Source: Planoprotostelium fungivorum (Eukaryota > Evosea > Variosea > Cavosteliida > Cavosteliaceae). Taken from it: a DNA stretch of 46,354 bases. The DNA lies in the NCBI GenBank assembly GCA_003024175.1, contig MDYQ01000219.1:1-46354 (forward strand), given 5' to 3'. This document shows positions 34,701 to 46,354 of this stretch, piece after piece. The notes under the pieces were generated by a model, which was not told the origin of the DNA, searched no databases, and was given only the letters and a program-made list of their open reading frames with translations. Position numbers and translations under genes: made by a program. Position 1 is the stretch's first letter. Each line of letters starts with the position of its first letter.

Positions 34701-34783
34701 TTGAAGTCGTCGAGCCACTGAAGAGAGTGTCGGGCAAGGGAAGGAGATCCGAGCCAACGAAACCAACAAAGAAGAGAGTGTAA
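31722..34783 (+). CDS. MBD4-like glycosylase domain, Lys/Glu-rich helix and chromodomain in one protein
   Basis: Exon 1 (31722-31832) ends PRSSLRLIFEELYHEPWRVI and AAAA; exon 2 (31902-31943) is QHYTKVPVIDRFLQ; exon 3 starts at 31985 with AFPKALTCAEATPDKIKEYL. With KFQSLAKGYAKDNW and DFVDHCYKVFVCGVW, then KAVHPLIRGYLEYLHDN, this follows the MBD4 glycosylase domain block by block ('LFHDPWKLLIATIF', 'IPVLWKFLEKYP', 'YRIFCVNEW', 'VHPEDHKLNKYHDWL'). The catalytic Asp of 'HPED' is Ile here, and the 'GIGKYG' hairpin is not conserved. About 350 residues of Lys/Glu/Ala repeats follow (32530-33590), probably a long single helix or coiled coil. A chromodomain is encoded at 34096-34279 (FEVEAIRDFQ, LKIKWAGYTEEENTWEPHD). 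A Ser/Lys-rich tail ends at 34783. A chromatin-bound, perhaps inactive, glycosylase relative is inferred. Confidence 0.75.
32530..33590 (+). repeat. Low-complexity Lys/Glu/Ala coding repeat
   Basis: GAG/AAG codons dominate (AEKKKETEKEKAAAEKK type units), all in the frame of the glycosylase-chromodomain gene. It is stop-free on that frame apart from one short intron near 32870-32905. The antisense strand is open in several frames only because of this composition. Confidence 0.8.
33851..34075 (+). repeat. Minisatellite of about 19-20 bp inside an intron
   Basis: Units of the form gatcatcatgagacatcgt, alternating with gatcaacatgagacatcgt, are repeated about ten times. They fill almost the whole 259-nt intron (33837-34095) directly before the chromodomain exon. 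TGATCA palindromes recur in every unit. Confidence 0.85.
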
Positions 34784-35053
34784 TAGATGTACACGAGATG
34801 TTTATGGAAAATGTTCTCTCTTATCTAGGCGTAGAGGGGTTGTGTCTCAGTGGAGCGGAAACAGTTTGTGATGCCCCTCCAAACTCGACGTAAGAGGGTG
34901 GACATCATCTTTGTGATCGATCGCCTGATGTAGATGAGCCATTTACATGTGTATGTGATTGTTATGACGATCTATATTTATATACAGAATATCACACAGA
35001 CTACATTTACATGTGTATGAATAGGATACACGTGTATGTAGATAGCTATGATC

Positions 35054-38000
35054 TCACTTGTCTGCAAAGATTCTTCCTTGGTCAGATAGAACCAACATGA
35101 TGAAGGCCAAGATGCGAAGGGCGGTACCGATGGCCAGCATGATGAGTGGACCCCTCCAGATGGTCTCGTAACTGTACAAGAATCGATTCAACAGTTGACT
35201 CTTCTCTGTGGATTGGGACTGCTGCAGCTCGTACACAAAGAGAGATTCCAAGTGCCACCTTCCATAAGAGATGACCACGAGAATCGAACCGGCCAGACCA
35301 TAGTCTCTCTGTCCCAATCGTCATTTCCCGCCACACGTAGCTCAACCCACCGCGACGAGTCCCAATTCCGGCCGTGCGCCCGCGAAGATTCCAGCGATGA
35401 GGGGATATAGAATTCCGATCATGAGTCCATTTTCGGGCGGGAAAGTGGTCGAGACGAGGTAGCCGAAACCACTTGCAGCGTAGACCATGCAGAAGATGAG
35501 ACTGTAGAAATACCAGAGGGGACACAGGGTGGGTGTCAGCAGTGTGTAGACTGTCGACGCTTCAGAGAAGGTGAGGGTGATGTGTACACTCACAAGCGGA
35601 GGCACAGAGAGGAGCAACGAGGAGGAAGGGAAGTTGAGCGATGTTCTTCGCTAAGAAATAAGCCGCTCGGTTGATGCCCGATCGACTCTCTCTCCACAGA
35701 ATCAACTGTACATCATCAATCTCTCCACATCATCGATCACATCATCGATCACATCATCGATCACATCATCGATCACATCATCGATCACATCATCGATCAC
35801 ATCATCGATCACATCATCGATCACATCATCGATCACATCATCGATCACATCATCGATCACATCATCGATCACATCATCGATCACATCATCGATCACATCA
35901 TCGATTGAACGTTCAATGGATGTCAAATCACGTGGTTTTGATTCAGGATGAAAAGTCACCTGTTCTGGGCCGAAAACTCGTAGAGAACTCTGTACGGAGA
36001 TGAGACCGACACCGATCCCGTACAATACGGTACAAGTGATGTAGTTACTCCTCGGTTCTTCTCCACCTACCCCCTTCAACACGAAATCTCATGGAAAACT
36101 CACCAGTTACGTCGGTGCTACGTGCCGGCATTCCGATCGCAAGTCCGACGAGCGAGAATAAGATGAGAGACACGATCGTGTCGATCGGGGTTCGTAACTG
36201 ATGCTTCAGCGAGCGATACATAAACCAGTACCACTGAATGAAAGCCGGGGCCACCTGTACAAGGTCAGATCGGAGTTCCGAGTTTTCATCGGGATGTCAC
36301 CTTGTTGGCCGAAGCTCGGAGGATGATCTCGGGCTCAGCCATTCCCGTCTCGATGATGGTCTCTACGTCGGAGTTCTTGAAGTCCGAGTCCGATGAACTG
36401 TCCGATCCTCCGCTGAACGATCCCCGATCAGTAATGTCTCAATGTAAAATACAATAAAATGCGTCCGTCCCAAATGAAATACAATAAAATGAAATAAAAT
36501 GGGACTCACTGGTGACTCTTTTTCTTCGAATGATCCGAACGGCCCAGGGACGAATTTCTCGAGTAGTTCGAGTTGCTTAGAGATGCTGTACCATAACTCG
36601 ACGTCGAATTTTCAATCGAATTTCCACTCCTCTCCTTCTCATCATCGTGAGGTAAATCCATATGCGACTGTCTCTGTCCCTTCTCCTACATTTTCTGTGA
36701 ATTTTCATTCTACAACGAGCCATCTCACCTTGATGGTCTTGAATTTCTCCTTGTAGGCATCGGATGTGAGTCCACTCCACAGGTCACCCAGCGACATGTT
36801 CTTGCTATCTACAAACATGTCTTGAACATACTTTCCTCTCTCTTCTAATGTAAGGCTGGTCGTACCCCTCTGCTCACGGTTCTTCTGCACCACGTTCAAT
36901 TTTCCGCGAGATTTCACTCGATTCTCACCCCCTTCGTGCGTGTCCTCCTGTCTGTGGAGATCATTCGACTGCTCTTACCACTGGCAACGTCCAGCAGAAA
37001 ATCAGCCACGTTGGCTTCCTTCTTGCAACTGTATCCCAATCTCGTAAAGTACTGACATCCGTCAGTTTTAAACCCTAAACCCCACCGTACCTGCTTGGCT
37101 TTTCTCGTGGGACCGAAATAACTGGGTTTGCCGTTTCCGCTCAACAATAAAACGTTGTCGAATAATTTAAAGATTTCAGCGCGAGGCTGATGGATGACAC
37201 AGATGACTGTGATGTTGAGGCTGGCAATTTTCTTGAGGTAAGTGACGATCTGAAGGGCAACGGTGGAGTCGAGGCCAGTCGTAGGTTCGTCCAAAAATAG
37301 AATGGAAGGCTGTCCTACCATCTCGATACCGATGGAGACTCTCTTCAGTTCTCCACCCGAAATTCCGCGGACTTTTTCGTCACCCAGGACAGTGTGTTGT
37401 ACTTTGGTCAATCCCAGGATCTCGATGATTTCCGTGGAAAGTAACCTTGCGTACCGAGCACCCTGCCAACGTCATCAACGTGTCAAAATGACAGATCTGA
37501 CAGATCTGACATACCCGTGTGGTCTTGATGCGCGCGTAAAAGTAGATGGTCTCCCACACCGTCAGTGTCCTCAGCATGATCTCACTCTGTGGAACAAATC
37601 CCATGCTTGTCTTCAATTTAGACATCCTGACTTGTGTTCCGTTGATGAGAATCTCTCCATTGGTCTGACCCACTCGCCCACACAAGATACTCATGAGAGT
37701 ACTCTTACCACACCCGGAAGGGCCCATGATGGCAGAAAGCTTCCCACGTTGAAAACTCCCGGAAACTCCGGTGATGATGGGGCGGGTGCCGATGGTGTAA
37801 CCGACGTCTGAGACGTGAATGTCGATCGGATACTCCGATTTCATCAGCTGAGACTCCGAAATTTCACTGAATTCGTCATCGCTGTCCACGTCCTTTCCCA
37901 TGTCCGCTACTGGCGTCAGTGAGGACGGACATTATCTATTTATAGATCCTCACGTTGAATAGCTTGGTGAGAGATACCCTCAGAGGTTAATACGGGAATG

Positions 38001-41000
38001 GTCGTGGCGGCCGGACGCCGTGCGGCTAAAAATGGCTCCAGCTGTGCCCGTCAGAATTTTCCGAGAAAACTCGTCACCCACCCTTACGAAGATGACCCAA
38101 CCCACGATGGCTGTCGTTCGTCACCGACACGTCCATCTACAACGTTGTAGACTCACCCAAAACGATGACGGAGGTAGGTAAGAGGGCCAAAAATTCGAGA
38201 GCCTTGGAAGTGCCCTCTGGACAGAGCGCCAACGGTCCACACGGTCTCGGCACGGTAAAATCGAATCTGCAATAGAACCCCTTCGGACACACCTTCTCCA
38301 CAGCTGGAGACGGACAATAGTGTCCTCTGTCACATCGCCTGGGACCACCTACATCCGTTACCCTCCCGTCTCATTCGAATGAAACGCTCACGTGACCCAG
38401 TGAGGCACACGTCACCCAGATGACAGTCTTCGGCGGAGTAGGGGGTGTAGCAGTTCTTACCGTCCGGGCACAATTGAGGTGCGTGTGATCCAGATGGACA
38501 GAAGGTCGTGTGGGTCTCAGTCTCGCAGGGTATCGGCTTCATGATCGAAGATTCGGGACAGTAATTACCCTCGGGACATAACAGACCGTAACCTGAGGGG
38601 TGAGACGTCAAACTACAACGAGTCGTACATACCTTTCTTGGATAGGGAGGTGTTGGGGCTGTTGGCCAGCTGACACCACCAACCGAGGGGGCATTGGTGG
38701 AAGACATTGGAGAGGGTGCCGTACACATCGCCCTCCAATCGATCTTCGTTCGTACCACGCGTGTCCGGCGATCTACAACGCGTCAGTCTCTATGGAGCTT
38801 CCGTGGGAACTCACACTTGATCCCTGCGTACGATACGTCGCGATGACGTCATCATCTCTTTGAATTGGGCTTCGGCGATGCTGGGTGGTTCATCACCTTT
38901 ATCGATGGCTGAGCCGTAATAATATCCTGGCGGTGCAGGAATAGGAGGCTGAGCTGGATCCCAGCAGAAAAATCCATCGGGGCAGGGTAGGGGCTCCGGT
39001 AGACCTGAAATTTCCATCAGTTCTCTCCGAAATTTCCTCCTTCACCGTATCGATCGCACGTGGTGGAAAAGTTTGCGTTCCATTCACAGCGTAACGGTTT
39101 GATCGTTCCTTCTATCGGGCAAGTGAAACCTCTCGGGCAGGGATATTGTATTCCCTCGATGCAGTAGCTGCCTGGAGGACAGATGTAGATGAGATGACTG
39201 TGTGTCACGTGATACTTTGGAACGGGTACAGTGTAGGAAGAAGAGAAGGTGGGGCAGATGTGGGTGTTGGGTGAACACATGGTGTAGTGTCGTACATAGT
39301 CGGTCACGTTGTTCGGGCTGTGAGGGTCAGGAGTGGCTGGTTGTAGATGGACTCACGCGGTGGGCCGGATCATCTCGGTCGGGCGGCAGTACGCCTTTAC
39401 GATCTCCTGCGATGACGTCATCGTTCGTCATGATGACGTCATCCCTCCCACCTTCTCCACGGCCTCTGGGATTCCATTGTGCTCCACGTCCCCCTGACAC
39501 AGCCGAATGCTCTGCTGTATGCTCTCTATCCTTAACTCGGCTTCTTCTTGTACGATGAAGACGTGGTGCCCGTTGGGTGACACCACTTGAGAGGATGAAC
39601 TCCCTGGGTGGAGGCGATTGATGGGCTTGAGGTAGATGGATGTCGTGTTGTCCACGTTCAATACGGTCTATCGCAGGGGATCAGTATCGAAACATCAACA
39701 TCTTGTATGGATATGAACACCATATGTAGATATGACATCTTATATGGATATCTCAATGTCTCATATGCAGAGTGTGACACATCGTGAATGGGTACGATAT
39801 CATGAGGATGAGATGAGACGTCTCACCTGGAACCCAACGATATCGATGAAAGAGTGACCGAAGACAAAGAAGACTCGATCGAGCAGATCGATAGAGACAT
39901 TATTCGAAGCCCCTCCAGTAGTTGCCACTGTTCTCTTCACCTCGTAATCAAAGGCCAGGGTGAATGGCGCGTTGTAGATGCTCGTCCCGTTACTATCTTC
40001 TCCCCGAAAGAGTGTAGGTTGTATGGAGGTGCAGTTGGGTGAGCTGACGATAGACAAGTCTGGGCAGTCGAAATTGTGTTGAGAGAAAGTCTGTGAAGAC
40101 AAAATGGTCATGTTGTTCTGTTCGACTACAACGAACCAAATGCTCTGGGCGGCGTGGGCGACGTCACACTGACCGAATAAATTGACGGAATTGGTCTGGG
40201 AGCCGTTGTAGATGGACGAAGAAGGGGAGAGACGTAAGGTGGTGTCCCTGCCGGAGGAGTCGGGGCCCACGTTGAGTCGGTTGTAAGGGAGAATCCAGAG
40301 GAAATTCGAGTTACGTATCATGATAAGAGTGCGGCTGGTGTCCTCACTGAATCCACAGCCACTGTGGACCAAGGAATCAAATTCGTAATCACCATTCTCG
40401 GAATTTTCCCGGGGTAAGTGCCACGTGATGATGTCTCCCTTGACGATCTACCACAGTGAGGACCGTTGTAGATGGAACGTTCCTAGAAATTTCACTCACG
40501 CGTTGGCAGGGGTCAGGTACATCCCCTGGCTTCGAAAAGAGCTCGCGAAATACCAATCGGACACCCGCTGAGGAACTCAATAGATAAGCCATAACAAATG
40601 TCGTTCCCTCTCCACGATACGTCACAAAGGTCTTCAGGTGACGAATGTGCTCTCCCGCTTCTGTTCGACGTTTGAATTTCAAATTTCGATTCGGGCGGGA
40701 ACGCACCTGCGATGGTCTCTGTGAAACAAGAATCGATGAGAAGAGTTCCGTTGTAGTGCTCCCCTCTGTCAGGGTGATGCACGAGGACCACCTGTTCCGA
40801 TGAGTTTGGCCGTCTACAACGATGTAGATGGACTCACCTCCATTTCGGTCTCTGTTGCCAACAAGATGACACTCTGGTTCCTCTCCATCTCAGATGCAGT
40901 CATCACGTGACGAATGACTCGGGTTGAGTAATCGGTATCGTTCACTTTCAGATGGTCTTCTCTCATGCCAACGATCTTGTCCCATCAGACGTTGAATGAT

Positions 41001-41780
41001 GCATGTGTCAATCACCTTGTTCAGATTGAAGTCTTGGAGTAAGATGGTGTTGCTGGTCGTGACGAGGACGATGAGACGTCTTCCTTCGGGTAGATTGGAG
41101 TTGTTGACACCCCTCTGGATCTCGAGTGGCGTGTCGATGATGGTGCTGACGTTTTCCCCTGCACAATGTGAGAAGAAAGATGGAAGAAGCAGGTCACACC
41201 GTATGGATGCGGTAACTCTAACAGTGCGAGGTGAAGGACGTCACGACACATGGCTACGGGGTCATCATTTTCGGCACAGACTTGATCTTCATAGGAGATC
41301 TTGTTCAACAAACGAGTGAATTCAGTCGTATATTCGGTCGGGCAGCTGGGGTTTGTCAGTCGAATGGAACAGAAGTGATGCGATGTGTGTCTGTGATATA
41401 TGGGAACAGAATTGAGAATTAACCTGTTAGCAGTACCAACGGTAGTATTGCACCCTGTGGCATTGATCCATTGAGTATGTTCGTAGTTTTCCAGATTGGT
41501 CAAGTTCAATCGGTAAGGCCCCACAAAAGGATTCGAAGAGGCACCCCTAATGGTTTCAGTTGACCTTGTCTAAAGAGGACGTGAGTCACCATGAGTGATG
41601 TCCATGTGCAGATGTGTTTTGAGCGCTCAGAAAGTCTTGCAACCATTCTGGAAGGTTATCTGGTAGCTTCCATCCGTTCAGTCCACCTTGTGTATCATTC
41701 CAATTCTTCCAATTCGATGGTTGTCCTGAAACACAACAGCACAGGGCAAGCAGACAGAACGTGGCCAGCCATCGTGACAT
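35054..41780 (-). CDS. ABCG half transporter with long Cys-rich ectodomain
   Basis: The N-terminus MSRWLATFCLLALCCCVSGQ is a signal peptide. A secreted or luminal region of about 1000 residues follows (41700-38150), with many Asn-glycosylation sites and Cys-rich units (CPPGSYCIEG, YPCPRGFTCPIEGT, LLCPEGNYCPESS, LCPDGKNCY), like the GCC2/GCC3-type domains of large plant and protist ABCG proteins. A membrane helix, TSVIVLAIVGWVIFV, is near 38100. The nucleotide-binding domain has IMGPSGCGKSTLMSILCG (Walker A), VRGISGGELKRVSIGIEM (signature), ILFLDEPTTGLDS (Walker B and D loop) and VICVIHQPRAEIF (His switch). ABC2-type membrane helices follow: FIQWYWFMYRSLKHQLRTP, SGINRAAYFLAKNIAQLPF, PPENGLMIGILYPLIAGIF and the last helix IMLAIGTALRILAFIMLVL. 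All ATPase motifs are intact. As a half transporter it should dimerise. The substrate is unknown; lipid-like is likely for this group. Confidence 0.88.
35727..35905 (+). repeat. 12-bp minisatellite inside an intron of the ABCG gene
   Basis: About 15 head-to-tail copies of atcatcgatcac, almost perfect. Conserved ABCG exons flank it (FGPEQ before about 35960, LILWRESRSG after about 35703), so it lies within an intron of about 250 nt. As the period is a multiple of three, it stays open in several frames. Confidence 0.9.
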
Positions 41781-41936
41781 GGCTGTCCTGCTCGATGTTC
41801 GTGTGATGGTGAATGCGGTTTCTCAATGATCCGCGGCGTCGGAAATTCGTATTTCTCTCTCCTAGGTTTGAGATGGCATCACTAATCATCACATCTAGAG
41901 ACGATGAACGACTCATGAACCTCAGAGAGTGATTCT

Positions 41937-43962
<2,026 letters not shown>

Positions 43963-44848
43963 TTAATTATCACCGTGGTCTTCGCTGGGTGTGGGCCGGA
44001 GGTCACTTCTCGTAAGAGGTGTTCTCTCTGTCACCCCCTGATCGAACGCAGTCAACAGGTTCGTTTTCGTCTTGCTGTGGAAGGACTTGACGGAAGGGAC
44101 ACTCATCAAGATGAAGACGATGAGGATGAACGTGTATCCCACGAGGAGGGTGATGACTGGGGCTGTCATCCTGCATCGAATCAACGTGCTGATGTGTTGT
44201 AGATGTGTCACCTCTGATGATTCTGATCCGGTCTCCACGTGATCTCGGCCCACATCGACATGGCAGAAGTCCAAGCGGCGGCGACATAGACCATGGTCTG
44301 TGCTCTGTTCTCGTCAGCTCACGATCGTTCTCTTCTGCCTGTTCTCACCGATTGATCCACTTGACGTTGCACGCTGCATCTAAACTGGCCAAAGCGAGGA
44401 GGATGGACACGATCAATGCACAGATGATGGGATAGAGATCAAATGATGCTTGCATCGTCTACTCCGTGTAAGATCGATCTCAAAATGACACATTTCAATT
44501 TCTCTCACCTGTAGAACCACCAGAGTGACGTAGAACATCTTCTGAATGAACAAGAACCTACCACATATCAATCGATGAGAAGAATAGAAATGATGTACCT
44601 CGTGTTACGGATGATCTCTGATGTGGGATCAGCAGTCTGTATTCTGGGCAGTGTGTAAATGGCCAGCGGAAAGTAGATGCCGAATCCGAGAAGACCACAG
44701 AATGCGTACGGAACGTGAGCTCTCGTCCAGCACTGTATGTCGAAACCTTCCACCATCAAGATGTTGTTCTCGTTTCTGCAGGCAAGCATCCTCAGCAACA
44801 TGTGGATGCTAGGTAGAACTGAGTCACGATCAGAATCTACATCAATTC
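43963..44848 (-). CDS. 3' part of a polytopic membrane protein, Tmc-like at best
   Basis: Exons give, in minus-strand order, ENNILMVEGFDIQCWTRAHV, PYAFCGLLGFGIYFPLAIYT, FLFIQKMFYVTLVVLQ, SFDLYPIICALIVSILLALA followed by SLDAACNVKWINR, then VITLLVGYTFILIVFILMSV and a hydrophilic tail ending SEDHGDN at 43963. Five or more membrane helices are visible. The spacing of helices and a Cys-Trp pair before the next helix recall the N-terminal membrane half of protist 'tiny macrocysts' (TmcB-like) proteins, but this is a weak assignment. No C-terminal PAS or cyclase domain follows. The upstream end is cut by an N at 44849, beyond which the same exons begin again. Confidence 0.5.
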
Positions 44849-44849
44849 N
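44849..44849. other. Assembly gap (single N)
   Basis: The base is N. The sequence before it is an incomplete intron or exon edge; the sequence after it restarts at the equivalent of 44320. It is a join between two contigs or alleles. Confidence 0.9.
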
Positions 44850-45593
44850 CACGATCGTTCTTTTCTGCCTGTTCTCACCGATTGATCCACTTGACGTTGC
44901 AAGCTGCATCTAAACTGGCTAAAGCGAGGAGAATGGACACGATCAATGCACAGATGATGGGATAGAGATCGAATGATGCTTGCATCGTCTACTCAATGTA
45001 AGATCGATCTCGAAATGACAGATGATTTCATTTTCTCTCACCTGTAGGACCACCAGAGTGACGTAAAACATCTTCTGAATGAACAAGAACCTACCACATA
45101 TCAATCGATGAGAAGGATAGAAATGATGTGCCTCGTGTTACGAATGATCTCTGACGTGGGATCAGCAGTCTGTATTCTGGGCAGTGTGTAAATGGCCAGC
45201 GGAAAGTAGATCCCGAATCCGAGAAGACCACAGAATGCGTACGGAACGTGATCTCTCGTCCAGCACTGTATGTCGACACCTTCCACCATCAAGATGTTGT
45301 TCTCATTTCTACAGGCCAGCATTCTCAACAACATGTGGATGCTAGGTAGAACTATGTCATGATCAGAATCTACGTCAATTCATCAAAGGTGAAATCACCT
45401 AGAAACGTGCCGAAAGGTATGATCAACCATACAGCGATACCAAACAGGACACTGATGACTCGTCAATCATCGATACTATCACATCAATGATGACATCGTA
45501 TCGAACGATGTCAGATCGATGCATTCAAATCGATGAGATGAAATCACCTGAAGATGCGGACGTTGAGAAGGTGCTTTATGAGAGTCTTGTGAT
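44850..45593 (-). CDS. Second, diverged copy of the same membrane-protein exons
   Basis: Equivalent to positions from 44320 onward (offset about 530), with scattered differences (for example GVDIQCWTRDHV instead of GFDIQCWTRAHV). It extends further 5' in gene direction to an exon with VISVLFGIAVWLIIPFGTFL and to LIKHLLNVRIFR. It lacks the 3' exons downstream of the WINR region. It ends at an N at 45594. It is either a partial tandem paralogue or the other haplotype. Confidence 0.5.
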
Positions 45594-45594
45594 N
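45594..45594. other. Assembly gap (single N)
   Basis: The base is N, breaking an exon in the middle of a codon series. The following sequence restarts at the equivalent of 44407. Confidence 0.9.
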
Positions 45595-46354
45595 ACACGA
45601 TCAATGCACAGATGATGGGATAGAGATCAAATGATGCTTGCATCGTCTACTCCGTGTAAGATCGATCTCAAAATGACACATTTCAATTTCTCTCACCTGT
45701 AGAACCACCAGAGTGACGTAGAACATCTTCTGAATGAACAAGAACCTACCACATATCAATCGATGAGAAGAATAGAAATGATGTACCTCGTGTTACGGAT
45801 GATCTCTGATGTGGGATCAGCAGTCTGTATTCTGGGCAGTGTGTAAATGGCCAGCGGAAAGTAGATGCCGAATCCGAGAAGACCACAGAATGCGTACGGA
45901 ACGTGAGCTCTCGTCCAGCACTGTATGTCGAAACCTTCCACCATCAAGACGTTGTTCTCGTTTCTGCAGGCCAGCATCCTCAACAACATGTGGATGCTAG
46001 GTAGAACTATGTCACGATCAGAGTCTATATCAATTCGTCAAACGTGAAATCACCTAGAAACGTGCCGAAAGGTATGATCAACCATACAGCGATACCAAAC
46101 AGGACACTGATGACTCGTCAATCATCGATGCCATCACATCAATGATGACAGCGAATCGAACGATGTCAGATCGATGCATTCAAATCGATGAGATGAAATC
46201 ACCTGAAGATGCGGACGTTGAGAAGGTGCTTGATGAGTGTCTTGTGATTGTAACGGAGCAATAGAGGTACGATGAGCAGACTCCAGGTGGTAACGCATCC
46301 AAAAACGACGAAAAAAGCGGCTTTCAAGAGTGATTCTCTATCGATCTACGATTG
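45595..46354 (-). CDS. Third copy of the membrane-protein exons, running off the window
   Basis: From 45595 to about 46036 it is nearly identical to 44407-44848 (offset 1188), with only a few base changes. Upstream in gene direction it has VISVLFGIAVWLIIPFGTFL, then RYNHKTLIKHLLNVRIFR and AAFFVVFGCVTTWSLLIVPL at the window edge, so more helices lie outside. If the copies are merged the gene has at least seven membrane helices in this window. Start not seen. Confidence 0.5.

Noticed and set aside
35671-36003. Open frame with Arg-Ser-His-His repeats on the + strand
   Set aside because: It is only the 12-bp intron minisatellite read on the wrong strand; ABCG exons flank it on the minus strand.

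Overview
The window looks like nuclear DNA of a unicellular, probably amoeboid, eukaryote. Genes on both strands are cut by many very short introns (about 37-70 nt, mostly starting GTGAG or GTGA and ending CAG, AAG or TAG). The protein set points the same way: an SH2 domain, a receptor with a tyrosine-kinase-type catalytic loop, LITAF, a two-pore channel, an ARB2A/FAM172A homologue, a CBM20-GDPD phosphodiesterase and an ABCG half transporter with a Cys-rich ectodomain. An amoebozoan of the protostelid type is my best guess; this is inferred from gene content, not proven. There are no operons, rRNA or tRNA that I could recognise. Gene ends are reliable where stop codons and conserved domains agree. 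Exon borders were spliced by eye, so CDS ranges are gene spans including introns.

Layout. 1-5265 is gene-poor: a decayed midasin-type AAA fragment near 640-1230, then dispersed and inverted repeats. 5266-8068 (-) is an SH2-SAM protein, with coiled-coil exons upstream that may belong to it. 8222-9407 (+) is an orphan, probably nuclear protein. 9778-12375 (-) is a glycerophosphocholine phosphodiesterase of the GPCPD1/GDE1 type. 13129-14621 (+) is ARB2A-like. 14717-15132 (-) is a small orphan. 15614-19999 (+) is a receptor kinase with a beta-helix-like ectodomain. 20124-22323 (-) is a sugar transporter and 22716-23128 (-) a LysM protein. 23271-24525 (+) is a conserved protein of unknown function and 24643-25527 (-) the Ssu72 phosphatase. 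25901-26425 (+) is a LITAF protein, 26574-29674 (-) a two-pore channel and 29784-31246 (-) an L-asparaginase.

31722-34783 (+) is the most interesting gene. An MBD4-like HhH-GPD glycosylase domain that seems to have lost its catalytic Asp and its hairpin glycines is followed by a long Lys/Glu-rich helix and a chromodomain. 35054-41780 (-) is the ABCG transporter and 41937-43522 (-) adenylosuccinate synthetase. 43963-46354 (-) is a polytopic membrane protein whose middle appears three times, separated by single N characters, probably an unresolved repeat or haplotype join.

The genes do not form one pathway; housekeeping metabolism, signalling, membrane transport and chromatin or transcription functions are interleaved. 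Spacing is tight: convergent 3' ends lie about 95-150 bp apart in several cases. In two genes the AATAAA poly(A) signal overlaps the stop codon, and in a third it lies 3 nt behind it. The two largest introns noted each hold a minisatellite.
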